Positions 1-5,878 of a stretch of 6,972 nt of DNA are shown here, in pieces. The notes below the pieces were generated by a model. The model had not been told where the DNA came from. It saw only the letters and a list, made by a program, of their open reading frames with translations, and searched no databases. The DNA is from an uncultured Ruminococcus sp. (GTDB lineage: Bacteria > Bacillota > Clostridia > Oscillospirales > CAG-272), in the NCBI GenBank assembly GCA_902791785.1, contig CADAXH010000064.1, positions 1 through 6,972 of the forward strand. Direction: 5' to 3'. Numbering within the stretch: the first letter of the stretch is position 1; the number at the start of each line of letters is the position of its first letter. Position numbers and translations under genes: made by a program.

Positions 1-28
1 GAATTCACGAATGACAGAATGTTGCTGA

Positions 29-72
29 GTTGAGTAACAATCTCTCTTTCTGTTGAGTAACAATCTCTCTTT
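29..72. repeat. Tandem 21-nt direct repeat upstream of the pheST promoter
   Basis: Two perfect copies of a 21-nt unit beginning GTTGAGTAAC and ending CTCTCTTT lie at 29-49 and 52-72, separated by CT, giving a 23-nt period. They sit just upstream of the predicted -35 element at 78. A two-copy direct repeat here could be an operator or the trace of a small duplication; nothing in the sequence decides between these. No ORF of meaningful length crosses positions 1-110, so this stretch looks like intergenic DNA. The repeat itself is certain; any function is speculation. Confidence 0.9.
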
Positions 73-77
73 GTTCC

Positions 78-106
78 TTGCTTTAATTTTTGCTGCATGA
101 TATAAT
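78..106 (+). promoter_or_regulatory. Sigma-A type promoter with extended -10
   Basis: A perfect TATAAT -10 hexamer lies at 101-106, preceded by TG at 98-99 (TGA-TATAAT, an extended -10). Seventeen nucleotides upstream is TTGCTT at 78-83, a half-match to the TTGACA -35 consensus. The weak -35 and the extended -10 fit each other. Transcription would start near position 113, shortly before T-box Stem I, which is the expected arrangement. This is the only convincing promoter seen ahead of the four-gene plus-strand cluster. Confidence 0.8.
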
Positions 107-292
107 ATAAGTACATAAGTAAAGGTTATGACGAAGTGGCAATTGCAACAACCATTGACAGAGAGATTCGATTCAGCTGAGAGCGGATTAATGATTTGCA
201 TTCACGCCTTTCACTTCTGAACTTCTTTTGTCATAAGCAAAAGACGTTTCCCGCGTTAAGGGGTAAGAGTGCCCACGTATTTGTGGGAAATC

Positions 293-324
293 GGGTGGTA
301 CCGCGGAGTCTTTGCCTTCGTCCC
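293..324 (+). promoter_or_regulatory. T-box antiterminator with 7-nt tRNA-acceptor bulge
   Basis: GGG (293-295) can pair with CCC (322-324), and GCG (303-305) with CGT (319-321). This leaves the classic 7-nt bulge TGGTACC at 296-302 on the 5' side. The 3' strand of this helix (319-324) is also part of the 5' arm of the terminator hairpin, so the two structures exclude each other. Uncharged tRNA-Phe bound through its 3' ACCA would stabilise this form and permit readthrough. Confidence 0.93.
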
Positions 325-347
325 AATAGTGGGCGAAGGCTATTTTT
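314..347 (+). terminator. T-box regulated intrinsic terminator
   Basis: GCCTTCG (314-320) pairs with CGAAGGC (334-340), and CCCA (322-325) with TGGG (330-333). T321 is a single-base bulge and the loop is ATAG. The stem is followed at once by TATTTTT (341-347). This is an 11-bp stem with a U-rich tail, which would stop transcription before pheS when tRNA-Phe is charged. Its 5' arm overlaps the antiterminator. Confidence 0.93.
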
Positions 348-354
348 ATCTAAC

Positions 355-373
355 AAAGGAGATATTAATCTTG
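355..373 (+). promoter_or_regulatory. Ribosome binding site fixing a TTG start for pheS
   Basis: AAAGGAG at 355-361 is followed by 9 nt and then TTG at 371-373. The reading frame stays open upstream to an ATG at 269, but that ATG lies in the T-box, and the 34 residues it would add are encoded by the antiterminator and terminator stems. The Shine-Dalgarno spacing and the family length (338 aa from TTG) both select the TTG. No ATG lies near the expected N-terminus. Confidence 0.88.
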
Positions 374-1387
374 GATATCAAAGAACAACTTGAGCAGATC
401 AAAAATAATGCGATGGAAATGCTCAAAAACAATGAAGATCTTGAATCGATCAGAGTTAAATTTCTTGGCAAAAAAGGTGAACTGACCGCCGTTCTGCGCA
501 GCATGGGACAGGTTTCACCTGAAGACAGACCTCTTGTCGGAAAACACGTCAACGAAGTCCGCGAAGCAATAGAACAGGCAATTGAAAGCAAAAAAGCCAG
601 TTTCATGGAAAAAGCAATGCAGGTAAAACTGATGGCTGAAACAATAGACGTCACAGAACCGGGCAAGAAACCGGAGATGGGACACAGACATCCTATATCT
701 CAGACCGAAGAAATGCTTGTGGATATATTCGTAGGAATGGGATTCAGCGTTGTGGAAGGTCCTGAAATAGAGTATGACTACTACAATTTTGAAGCGCTGA
801 ACCTTCCGAAGAATCACCCTGCACGCGACACCCAGGACACTTTCTATATTACAGACAATATACTTCTGCGTTCTCAGACTTCACCTGTACAGGTAAGAAC
901 AATGGAGAACACAAAACCTCCGATCAGAATTATCTCACCCGGAAGAGTTTACAGAGCTGACCCTGCAGATGCGACACACTCCCCTATTTTCCACCAGATG
1001 GAAGGTCTTGTTGTCGACAAGGGCATAACAATGGGAGACCTCAAAGGCGTTCTTGAACTGTTTGCCAAGAAGGTATTCGGAGAAAACACAAAAATCAGAT
1101 TCCGTCCTCACCACTTCCCGTTCACGGAACCATCAGCCGAAGTTGACGTTTCATGCTGGGAATGCGGCGGCAAGGGATGCAGAGTCTGTAAAGGCGAAGG
1201 CTGGGTTGAAATACTCGGAGCCGGAATGGTACATCCGTTCGTACTTAAAAACTGCGGAATAGATCCGGATGTATACAGCGGTTTTGCTTTCGGCATGGGA
1301 ATTGAGAGAATTGCCCTCAGCAGATTCGGAATTGATGACTTGAGACTGTTCTACGAAAACGACGAACGTTTCCTGAAACAATTCTGA
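371..1387 (+). CDS. pheS: Phenylalanine--tRNA ligase alpha subunit
   Basis: PheS is the catalytic subunit of the cytoplasmic (alpha-beta)2 phenylalanyl-tRNA synthetase, which activates phenylalanine with ATP and charges tRNA-Phe. The 338-residue product has the usual length. It starts with a helical coiled-coil arm (about 1-90) containing the family motif FLGKKGELT (31-39). The class II catalytic core follows: GHRHPISQT (104-112), motif 2 around GRVYRAD and THSPIFHQMEG (191-212), PFTEPSAEVDV (250-260), WVEILGAGMVHP (278-289) and motif 3 GFAFGMGIER (304-313), ending ENDERFLKQF. Ala306 in GFAFG matches the residue that gives normal phenylalanine selectivity in this family. Cysteines at 262, 265, 270 and 273 form a CxxC...CxxC insert common in Bacillota PheS. 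Translation starts at TTG, chosen because of the AAAGGAG site 9 nt upstream. The gene lies directly behind a tRNA-Phe T-box, and pheT follows after 19 nt. Confidence 0.98.
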   Translation: MDIKEQLEQIKNNAMEMLKNNEDLESIRVKFLGKKGELTAVLRSMGQVSPEDRPLVGKHVNEVREAIEQAIESKKASFMEKAMQVKLMAETIDVTEPGKKPEMGHRHPISQTEEMLVDIFVGMGFSVVEGPEIEYDYYNFEALNLPKNHPARDTQDTFYITDNILLRSQTSPVQVRTMENTKPPIRIISPGRVYRADPADATHSPIFHQMEGLVVDKGITMGDLKGVLELFAKKVFGENTKIRFRPHHFPFTEPSAEVDVSCWECGGKGCRVCKGEGWVEILGAGMVHPFVLKNCGIDPDVYSGFAFGMGIERIALSRFGIDDLRLFYENDERFLKQF

Positions 1388-1406
1388 TAAAAGGAGGATA
1401 CACACT

Positions 1407-3839
1407 ATGATTTTATCAATGAACTGGCTCAACGATTTCGTTGATGTCAAAGATATAGATATAAAGGATTTCTGCGAAACCATAACGGTAACCGGCTCGA
1501 AAGTTGAAAGCTGGGAAAGAATGGACAAGGAAATCAGCAATGTAAAAGTAGGTCTCATCAAGAGCGTTGAGAAGCACCCGAATGCGGACAAACTTGTTGT
1601 CTGCAAAGTCGATGTCGGAATGGACAGAGATCTGCAGATTGTAACAGCTGCCAAAAATGTATATGAAGGTGCATTGGTTCCGGTAGCGATTTCCCCTGAA
1701 GGATCGGACACCGTGGCAAGAGTACACGGCGGAGAAATAAAGACTGGAAAACTGAGAGGCGAACTCTCCGAAGGAATGTTCTGCTCAATAGCTGAACTTG
1801 GACTTGATCTTCATGATATGCCTCTGGCAATTGAAGAAGGCATTCTTATCCTGAATGAGTCAAAGGTTGAATGCAAACCAGGTGATGATGTGGTAGATGT
1901 TCTGAAAATCAACGACACATCAGTTGAATTTGAAATCACACCCAACCGTCCTGACTGTTTATCTGTCATAGGACTCGCAAGAGAGACTTCGGCTTCTTTT
2001 GACAGACCGATTCACCTCCACAAACCGGTTGTTACCGAAGCGGGTGGAGATATAAAGGATTATGTAGATGTCACAATAAGTGATGAAAAATGCAGAAGAT
2101 ACTGCGCAAGAGTAATCAAAAACGTTAAGATAGGCCCTTCTCCGATCTGGATGAGAATGAGACTTAAAGCTTCAGGCGTCAGACCCATAAACAACATCGT
2201 AGACATTACAAACTACGTAATGCTTGAATATGGTCAGCCTATGCATGCTTTTGACTATTCATGCATTTCTGGCAAGAAAATTGATGTAAGAACTGCCAGA
2301 GAGGGAGAAAAATTCATAACTCTCGACAATGAGGAAAGAACACTTTCTGCCGACACACTCGTAATTGCTGATGCCGAAAGAGCAATCGGTGTTGCAGGTG
2401 TTATGGGCGGAGCAAACAGTGAGATTCTCGAATCCACAAACACAGTTGTGTTTGAGTCAGCAAATTTTGACGGAACATCTGTCAGGATCACAGGCAAAAA
2501 ACTCAACATGAGAACAGAAGCATCAGGAAGATTTGAAAAAGGTCTTGATTCTGAAATGTGCCTGGAAGCAGTTGAAAGAGCATGCGAACTCGTCACATTG
2601 CTAGGCGCAGGTGAAGTTGTAAGCGGTTCAATTGATGTATATCCGAACAAAAAGCCTGTATGCAAAGTTCCGTTTGAGCCCAAGAGAATCAATGAATTCC
2701 TCGGCATTTACGTTTCACCCAATGACATGAAAGCAATGCTTGAAAAACTGTTTTTCAGCTTTGACGGTGACGAACTCGTAGTTCCTTCATTCAGGGATGA
2801 CGTCAGATGCATGAATGATATAGCTGAAGAAGTTGTAAGAATGTATGGCTACAACAAAGTTGAAGCAAGCAAGATAGTAGCTCAGCTAGTTCCTGGTGGC
2901 CTGACTCCTCTGCAGCAGTTCAGAAGAAAAGTATGCGCAATTCTCAACGGAAACGGATTCGACGAAATATGCACATATTCATTCATGTCTTCCAAACTTT
3001 ACACAAAGGCAGGATGGAAAGAAGGAGATGAGGCGACAAAGTCAGTTGAAATCTCCAATCCTTTCGGTGAAGACACAAAGACAATGAGAACATCGGCAAT
3101 TCCGACAATGCTCGAAGTACTTGAGACAAATGCAACAAGAAGTATCCCTTCTGCCCGACTGTTCGAACTGGCAAAGATATTCATTCCGAGAGAAAACGTT
3201 GTTACAAATATTCACGGTCTTGAAGGAACACTTCCCGAAGAGAGACAGAAAATTGTTCTCGGAGCATATGGCCAGGGCAATGACTTCTATACGCTGAAAG
3301 GTACAATCGAAACGTTGATTGAGGCATCAGGAATCAATAATGTAAGATTTGTTGCAAACAGCGACTTCACAGTAATGCATCCGGGCAGATGCGCTGATAT
3401 TTACGTCAACGATGAAAAACTCGGAACATTCGGCGAACTTCACCCGGCTTCCGCAAAGAATTATACCTTCTCAAGCAGGGTATATCTTGCAGAGCTCGAT
3501 CTTGAAACACTCTTCAACAATATCCAGAAGAGTGAAAAATACAGCCAGCTTCCAAAGTATCCGGCAATTACCCGTGACTTCTCGTTCGTTTGTGAAGAAA
3601 AAACAGCAGCAGGTGCTATTGCTGAAACAATCAAGAACTGCGACAGGAACCTGATTGAAAAAATAGAATTGTTTGATGTATTCAGAGGCGGCCAGATAGG
3701 TGAAGGCATGAAGAGCCTGAGTTACAGTGTGACTCTCAGGGCGAAAGATCATACACTGACTGTTGAAGAAGCAGACAGAGTTTCAAGAAAAATTATTTCC
3801 GCAGCATCATTCAAACACGGTGCTGAAATAAGGTCATAA
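1407..3839 (+). CDS. pheT: Phenylalanine--tRNA ligase beta subunit
   Basis: PheT is the large subunit of phenylalanyl-tRNA synthetase; it binds tRNA-Phe and edits mischarged tyrosine. The 810-residue product is full length for the bacterial form. Visible parts are an EMAP-type tRNA-binding OB domain at about 40-155 (HPNADKL at 57-63, LRGELSEGMFCS at 117-128 with G inserted before M), the B3/B4 editing domain at about 210-395 (RPINNIVDITNY at 259-270, GQPMHAFDY at 276-284, GVMGGANSEI at 331-340; His280 and Glu339 probably correspond to known editing-site residues), the B5 domain at about 410-480 (ending DIAEEVVRMYGYNK), a catalytic-like core, and a C-terminal ferredoxin-fold anticodon-binding domain from about 715 (KYPAITRDFSFV at 717-728). 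The ATG at 1407 has AAGGAGG at 1391-1397 with 9-nt spacing. The 19-nt gap from pheS implies translation from the same mRNA. No frameshift or missing domain was seen. Confidence 0.98.
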   Translation: MILSMNWLNDFVDVKDIDIKDFCETITVTGSKVESWERMDKEISNVKVGLIKSVEKHPNADKLVVCKVDVGMDRDLQIVTAAKNVYEGALVPVAISPEGSDTVARVHGGEIKTGKLRGELSEGMFCSIAELGLDLHDMPLAIEEGILILNESKVECKPGDDVVDVLKINDTSVEFEITPNRPDCLSVIGLARETSASFDRPIHLHKPVVTEAGGDIKDYVDVTISDEKCRRYCARVIKNVKIGPSPIWMRMRLKASGVRPINNIVDITNYVMLEYGQPMHAFDYSCISGKKIDVRTAREGEKFITLDNEERTLSADTLVIADAERAIGVAGVMGGANSEILESTNTVVFESANFDGTSVRITGKKLNMRTEASGRFEKGLDSEMCLEAVERACELVTLLGAGEVVSGSIDVYPNKKPVCKVPFEPKRINEFLGIYVSPNDMKAMLEKLFFSFDGDELVVPSFRDDVRCMNDIAEEVVRMYGYNKVEASKIVAQLVPGGLTPLQQFRRKVCAILNGNGFDEICTYSFMSSKLYTKAGWKEGDEATKSVEISNPFGEDTKTMRTSAIPTMLEVLETNATRSIPSARLFELAKIFIPRENVVTNIHGLEGTLPEERQKIVLGAYGQGNDFYTLKGTIETLIEASGINNVRFVANSDFTVMHPGRCADIYVNDEKLGTFGELHPASAKNYTFSSRVYLAELDLETLFNNIQKSEKYSQLPKYPAITRDFSFVCEEKTAAGAIAETIKNCDRNLIEKIELFDVFRGGQIGEGMKSLSYSVTLRAKDHTLTVEEADRVSRKIISAASFKHGAEIRS

Positions 3840-3852
3840 GGAGGCAGATATG
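3838..3852 (+). promoter_or_regulatory. Ribosome binding site overlapping the pheT stop codon
   Basis: AAGGAGG at 3838-3844 shares its first two bases with the TAA stop of pheT (3837-3839), and the next gene starts at ATG 3850 after 5 nt. This tight arrangement favours coupled translation. It also selects the ATG at 3850 over the in-frame ATG at 3862, which would be 17 nt from the site. Confidence 0.85.
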
Positions 3853-4410
3853 GTTTACAAGATGAATATTGCAGGATATGACAGAGAGCTCCCGCTTTGT
3901 AATCTGAATGAATCACTCAAAATCGGTGCTTTCGTCATGTTCGGCGACGTTGAACTCACAATAGCATGTGCAAAAGAGCTATTAAAGAGAATTCCGGAGC
4001 ACGACATTATGCTGACTGCTGAAAGCAAAGGCATACCACTTACTTATGAAATGGCCAGACAGAGCGGAGAAAACAATTATCTGCTGGCAAGAAAGATGCC
4101 CAAATTATACATGACGGGCGTCTTTGAATCCAAAGTAAAATCCATAACCACAGCAAAAGAACAAACACTTTATCTTGACACCAAGGATGCTGAATTCATG
4201 AAAGGCAAAAGGGTTGTTATCGTAGATGACGTAATAAGCACAGGTGAATCACTGCGTGCTCTTGAAAAGCTCGTGGATGATGCAGGTGGAATAGTAGTTG
4301 GAAAGATGGCAGTTCTTGCTGAAGGCGAGGCTTCAAAGAGAGATGATATTATCTACCTTGAACCGCTACCGCTCTTCAACGCAAAAGGTGAACCTATTCC
4401 GATAGATTAA
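3850..4410 (+). CDS. Adenine phosphoribosyltransferase-like type I PRTase
   Basis: This 186-residue protein carries the type I phosphoribosyltransferase PRPP-binding signature VVIVDDVISTGES (122-134), with its acidic pair followed by a TG loop. AESKGIPLTYEMAR (57-70) fits the upstream loop of the Apt/Xpt group, followed by ARK (80-82), where these enzymes have an Arg-Lys near the substrate. KLYMTGVFESKV (85-96) is likely the flexible hood region. It has no signal peptide or membrane segment, so it should be cytoplasmic. The nearest functional label is purine-base salvage (adenine plus PRPP to AMP). However, TGES replaces the more usual Apt TGGT, and the AESKGIPL segment also recalls the PRPP-binding C-terminal domain of Gram-positive PurR. 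The base specificity is therefore open, and a PRPP-sensing role is possible. The gene follows pheT by 10 nt, with the ribosome site overlapping the pheT stop, so it is almost certainly co-transcribed with pheST. Confidence 0.85.
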   Translation: MVYKMNIAGYDRELPLCNLNESLKIGAFVMFGDVELTIACAKELLKRIPEHDIMLTAESKGIPLTYEMARQSGENNYLLARKMPKLYMTGVFESKVKSITTAKEQTLYLDTKDAEFMKGKRVVIVDDVISTGESLRALEKLVDDAGGIVVGKMAVLAEGEASKRDDIIYLEPLPLFNAKGEPIPID

Positions 4411-4429
4411 TTACGAAAGGAAAAAGAAA

Positions 4430-5821
4430 ATGAATTTTGAAGTTAACAAGTACATAGACGATCATGTCGGTGATATGGTGGCCGATTTGGGAAGACTGGT
4501 AAAAATACCAAGTGTCAGCTCAGAATCAGAACCTGACGCACCATTCGGCTCAAATTGCGCAAAGGCACTGGATGTCATGTTGTCAATTGCACAACAAGCA
4601 GGTTTCACTGTTTCAAACTTCAATAATATTATGGGTGAAATTGATCTGTACCCCGGCGAAGAACCGGAACTTGCCGCTCTTTGTCATCTCGATGTCGTAC
4701 CGGCTGGCACAGGTTGGAACTCTGATCCTTTCTCACTGACATTAAAAGACGGACGTGCGTACGGACGCGGAACAGCTGACGACAAGGGTCCTGCAATTGC
4801 AGTTTTTTATGCAATGAAGGCAATTACACGCAGCAGAGTCAAATTAAACAGGAACATGAGACTGATTGTAGGAACAGATGAAGAGTGCGGAAGCGCCGAT
4901 TTGAAAGAATACAGAAAGTACAATAAGCTTCCCAAAATGGTCTTTACCGCTGATGCTGACTTCCCTGTCATTAACCTTGAAAAAGGTATGATTCGTTCCG
5001 GAATCAAAGGAAAATGCAAATGCGGAGGATCAAAGACAATTGCAAGCCTTCAGGGTGGTACTGTAGTAAATGCTGTTCCGGGTGAAGCAACCGCATCTGT
5101 AGCAGGATTCTCCATTGACGAACTGAATGAAGCTGCTGCTGCGATGGGCAAACCGGAATTGTTCACTTTCACGGAAAACGGAGCTATCATAAACATAAAG
5201 ATTAAAGGGAAAGCGGCTCATGCTTCTTACCCGCGTGCAGGAATTAATGCAATCACAGCATGCATTGCTCTTTTCGCAAATCTGAAATGTGACGACGGAA
5301 CAGGAGACTTGTTCAAAGCGCTCAACACATGCTTCCCGTTCGGAGAAGACAACGGAGCTTCTTTGGGTATAAAGATGTCAGACTCCAAATCAGGAGTTCT
5401 TACAGAAGTTCTCAGCATAATGGATTATTCCTGCGGAGAATTCAACGCCAAATTCGACATCAGATTCCCTACCTGCGGTTCAGTTGCCGGAATCAAAGAA
5501 GTGTTGACAAACAAATTCGAGCAGAAAGGTTTCAAGCTGACAGGATTCAATGGTGTTGAACCTCACTATGTTGAAGAAAACTCACCATTTATCCGTTCTT
5601 TGCTTAAGTCTTATACCGAAGTCACAAACAAGCCAGGCAAATGCATAGCAATCGGTGGCGGAACATACGTTCATGATATAGAAGGCGGCGTTGCCTTCGG
5701 AGCAAATTTCCCAGGCGACGGCGACTGCGAACACGCACCAAACGAATATATTGATATCAAGAGACTGGTTATAGATGCAAAAGTTTATGCCAATGCAATC
5801 TTGAATATCTGCGCACAATAA
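4430..5821 (+). CDS. pepV: PepV/Sapep-type M20 metallodipeptidase
   Basis: A cytoplasmic dipeptidase of peptidase family M20, which uses two metal ions (Zn or Mn) to hydrolyse dipeptides with a free N-terminus. The 463 residues match the roughly 470 of PepV. The active-site motifs are intact: CHLDVVPAG (85-93, metal ligand His86 and Asp88), GRGTADDKGP (112-121, bridging Asp at 117 or 118), DEECGSAD (150-157, general base Glu151 and ligand Glu152), TADADFPVINLEKG (173-186, likely ligand Asp175), KAAHASYPRAG (261-271, lid-domain His264) and EHAPNEY (434-440, last metal ligand His434). The lid or inserted domain spans roughly 185-380. No secretion signal was seen. The ATG at 4430 has AAAGGA at 4416-4421 with 8-nt spacing. 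It is the last gene of the cluster, 19 nt after the phosphoribosyltransferase, and is followed by a strong terminator. Placement behind pheST suggests induction under phenylalanine starvation (inference). Confidence 0.93.
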   Translation: MNFEVNKYIDDHVGDMVADLGRLVKIPSVSSESEPDAPFGSNCAKALDVMLSIAQQAGFTVSNFNNIMGEIDLYPGEEPELAALCHLDVVPAGTGWNSDPFSLTLKDGRAYGRGTADDKGPAIAVFYAMKAITRSRVKLNRNMRLIVGTDEECGSADLKEYRKYNKLPKMVFTADADFPVINLEKGMIRSGIKGKCKCGGSKTIASLQGGTVVNAVPGEATASVAGFSIDELNEAAAAMGKPELFTFTENGAIINIKIKGKAAHASYPRAGINAITACIALFANLKCDDGTGDLFKALNTCFPFGEDNGASLGIKMSDSKSGVLTEVLSIMDYSCGEFNAKFDIRFPTCGSVAGIKEVLTNKFEQKGFKLTGFNGVEPHYVEENSPFIRSLLKSYTEVTNKPGKCIAIGGGTYVHDIEGGVAFGANFPGDGDCEHAPNEYIDIKRLVIDAKVYANAILNICAQ

Positions 5822-5840
5822 TATTGTATGAAATACTTAA

Positions 5841-5878
5841 GGGGTGAACCATTCCGGTTCACCCCCGCTTGTTTTTTT
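5841..5878 (+). terminator. Intrinsic terminator of the pheST operon
   Basis: GGGGTGAACC (5841-5850) pairs perfectly with GGTTCACCCC (5856-5865) around an ATTCC loop. The 10-bp stem is followed by CCGCTTG and seven T residues (5872-5878). It starts 19 nt after the dipeptidase stop. The same hairpin lies 11 nt beyond the stop codon of the convergent minus-strand gene. On that strand the flank (TTAAGTATTTC) is only weakly T-rich, so termination in that direction is possible but less certain. Confidence 0.93.

Larger units (their letters stand above)
113..348 (+). ncRNA. T-box riboswitch leader sensing tRNA-Phe
   Basis: This 5' leader is a canonical T-box element. Stem I is closed by TTATGAC (126-132) pairing with GTCATAA (230-236), followed by GAAGTG (133-138) pairing with CACTTC (212-217). 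The unpaired 3' side (218-229) reads TGAACTTCTTTT and holds a UUC phenylalanine specifier at 223-225. The distal part carries the conserved CAGAGAG AG-bulge motif (159-165). A Stem III-like hairpin follows (CCCAC 272-276 with GTGGG 283-287), then the diagnostic T-box sequence GGGTGGTACCGCG (293-305). The UGGU at 296-299 would pair with the ACCA end of uncharged tRNA, matching the A discriminator expected for tRNA-Phe. The downstream pheST genes agree with this specificity. Transcription antitermination is the expected mode, because an intrinsic terminator follows. The exact 5' end (about 113) is inferred from the promoter. Confidence 0.95.

Noticed and set aside
1..6. EcoRI site GAATTC at the very first base, as a sign of a cloned-insert boundary
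   Set aside because: A single hexamer at the edge is weak evidence; the sequence continues without any vector-like signal.
225..243. Hairpin CTTTTG (225-230) with CAAAAG (238-243)
   Set aside because: It would compete with the conserved base of T-box Stem I (126-132 with 230-236), which is better supported, so I did not call it separately.
269..370. N-terminal extension of pheS starting at ATG 269
   Set aside because: The bases form the T-box antiterminator and terminator, the ATG lacks a good ribosome site, and the added residues have no counterpart in PheS proteins.
1154..1189. Four-cysteine cluster in PheS (residues 262-273) as an unusual zinc site
   Set aside because: A CxxC...CxxC insert at this position is common in Bacillota PheS and is not specific to this genome.
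1151..1711. 186-codon open frame antisense to pheS/pheT
   Set aside because: It lies opposite two fully conserved genes, spans their junction and shows no recognisable domain; it is a shadow frame.
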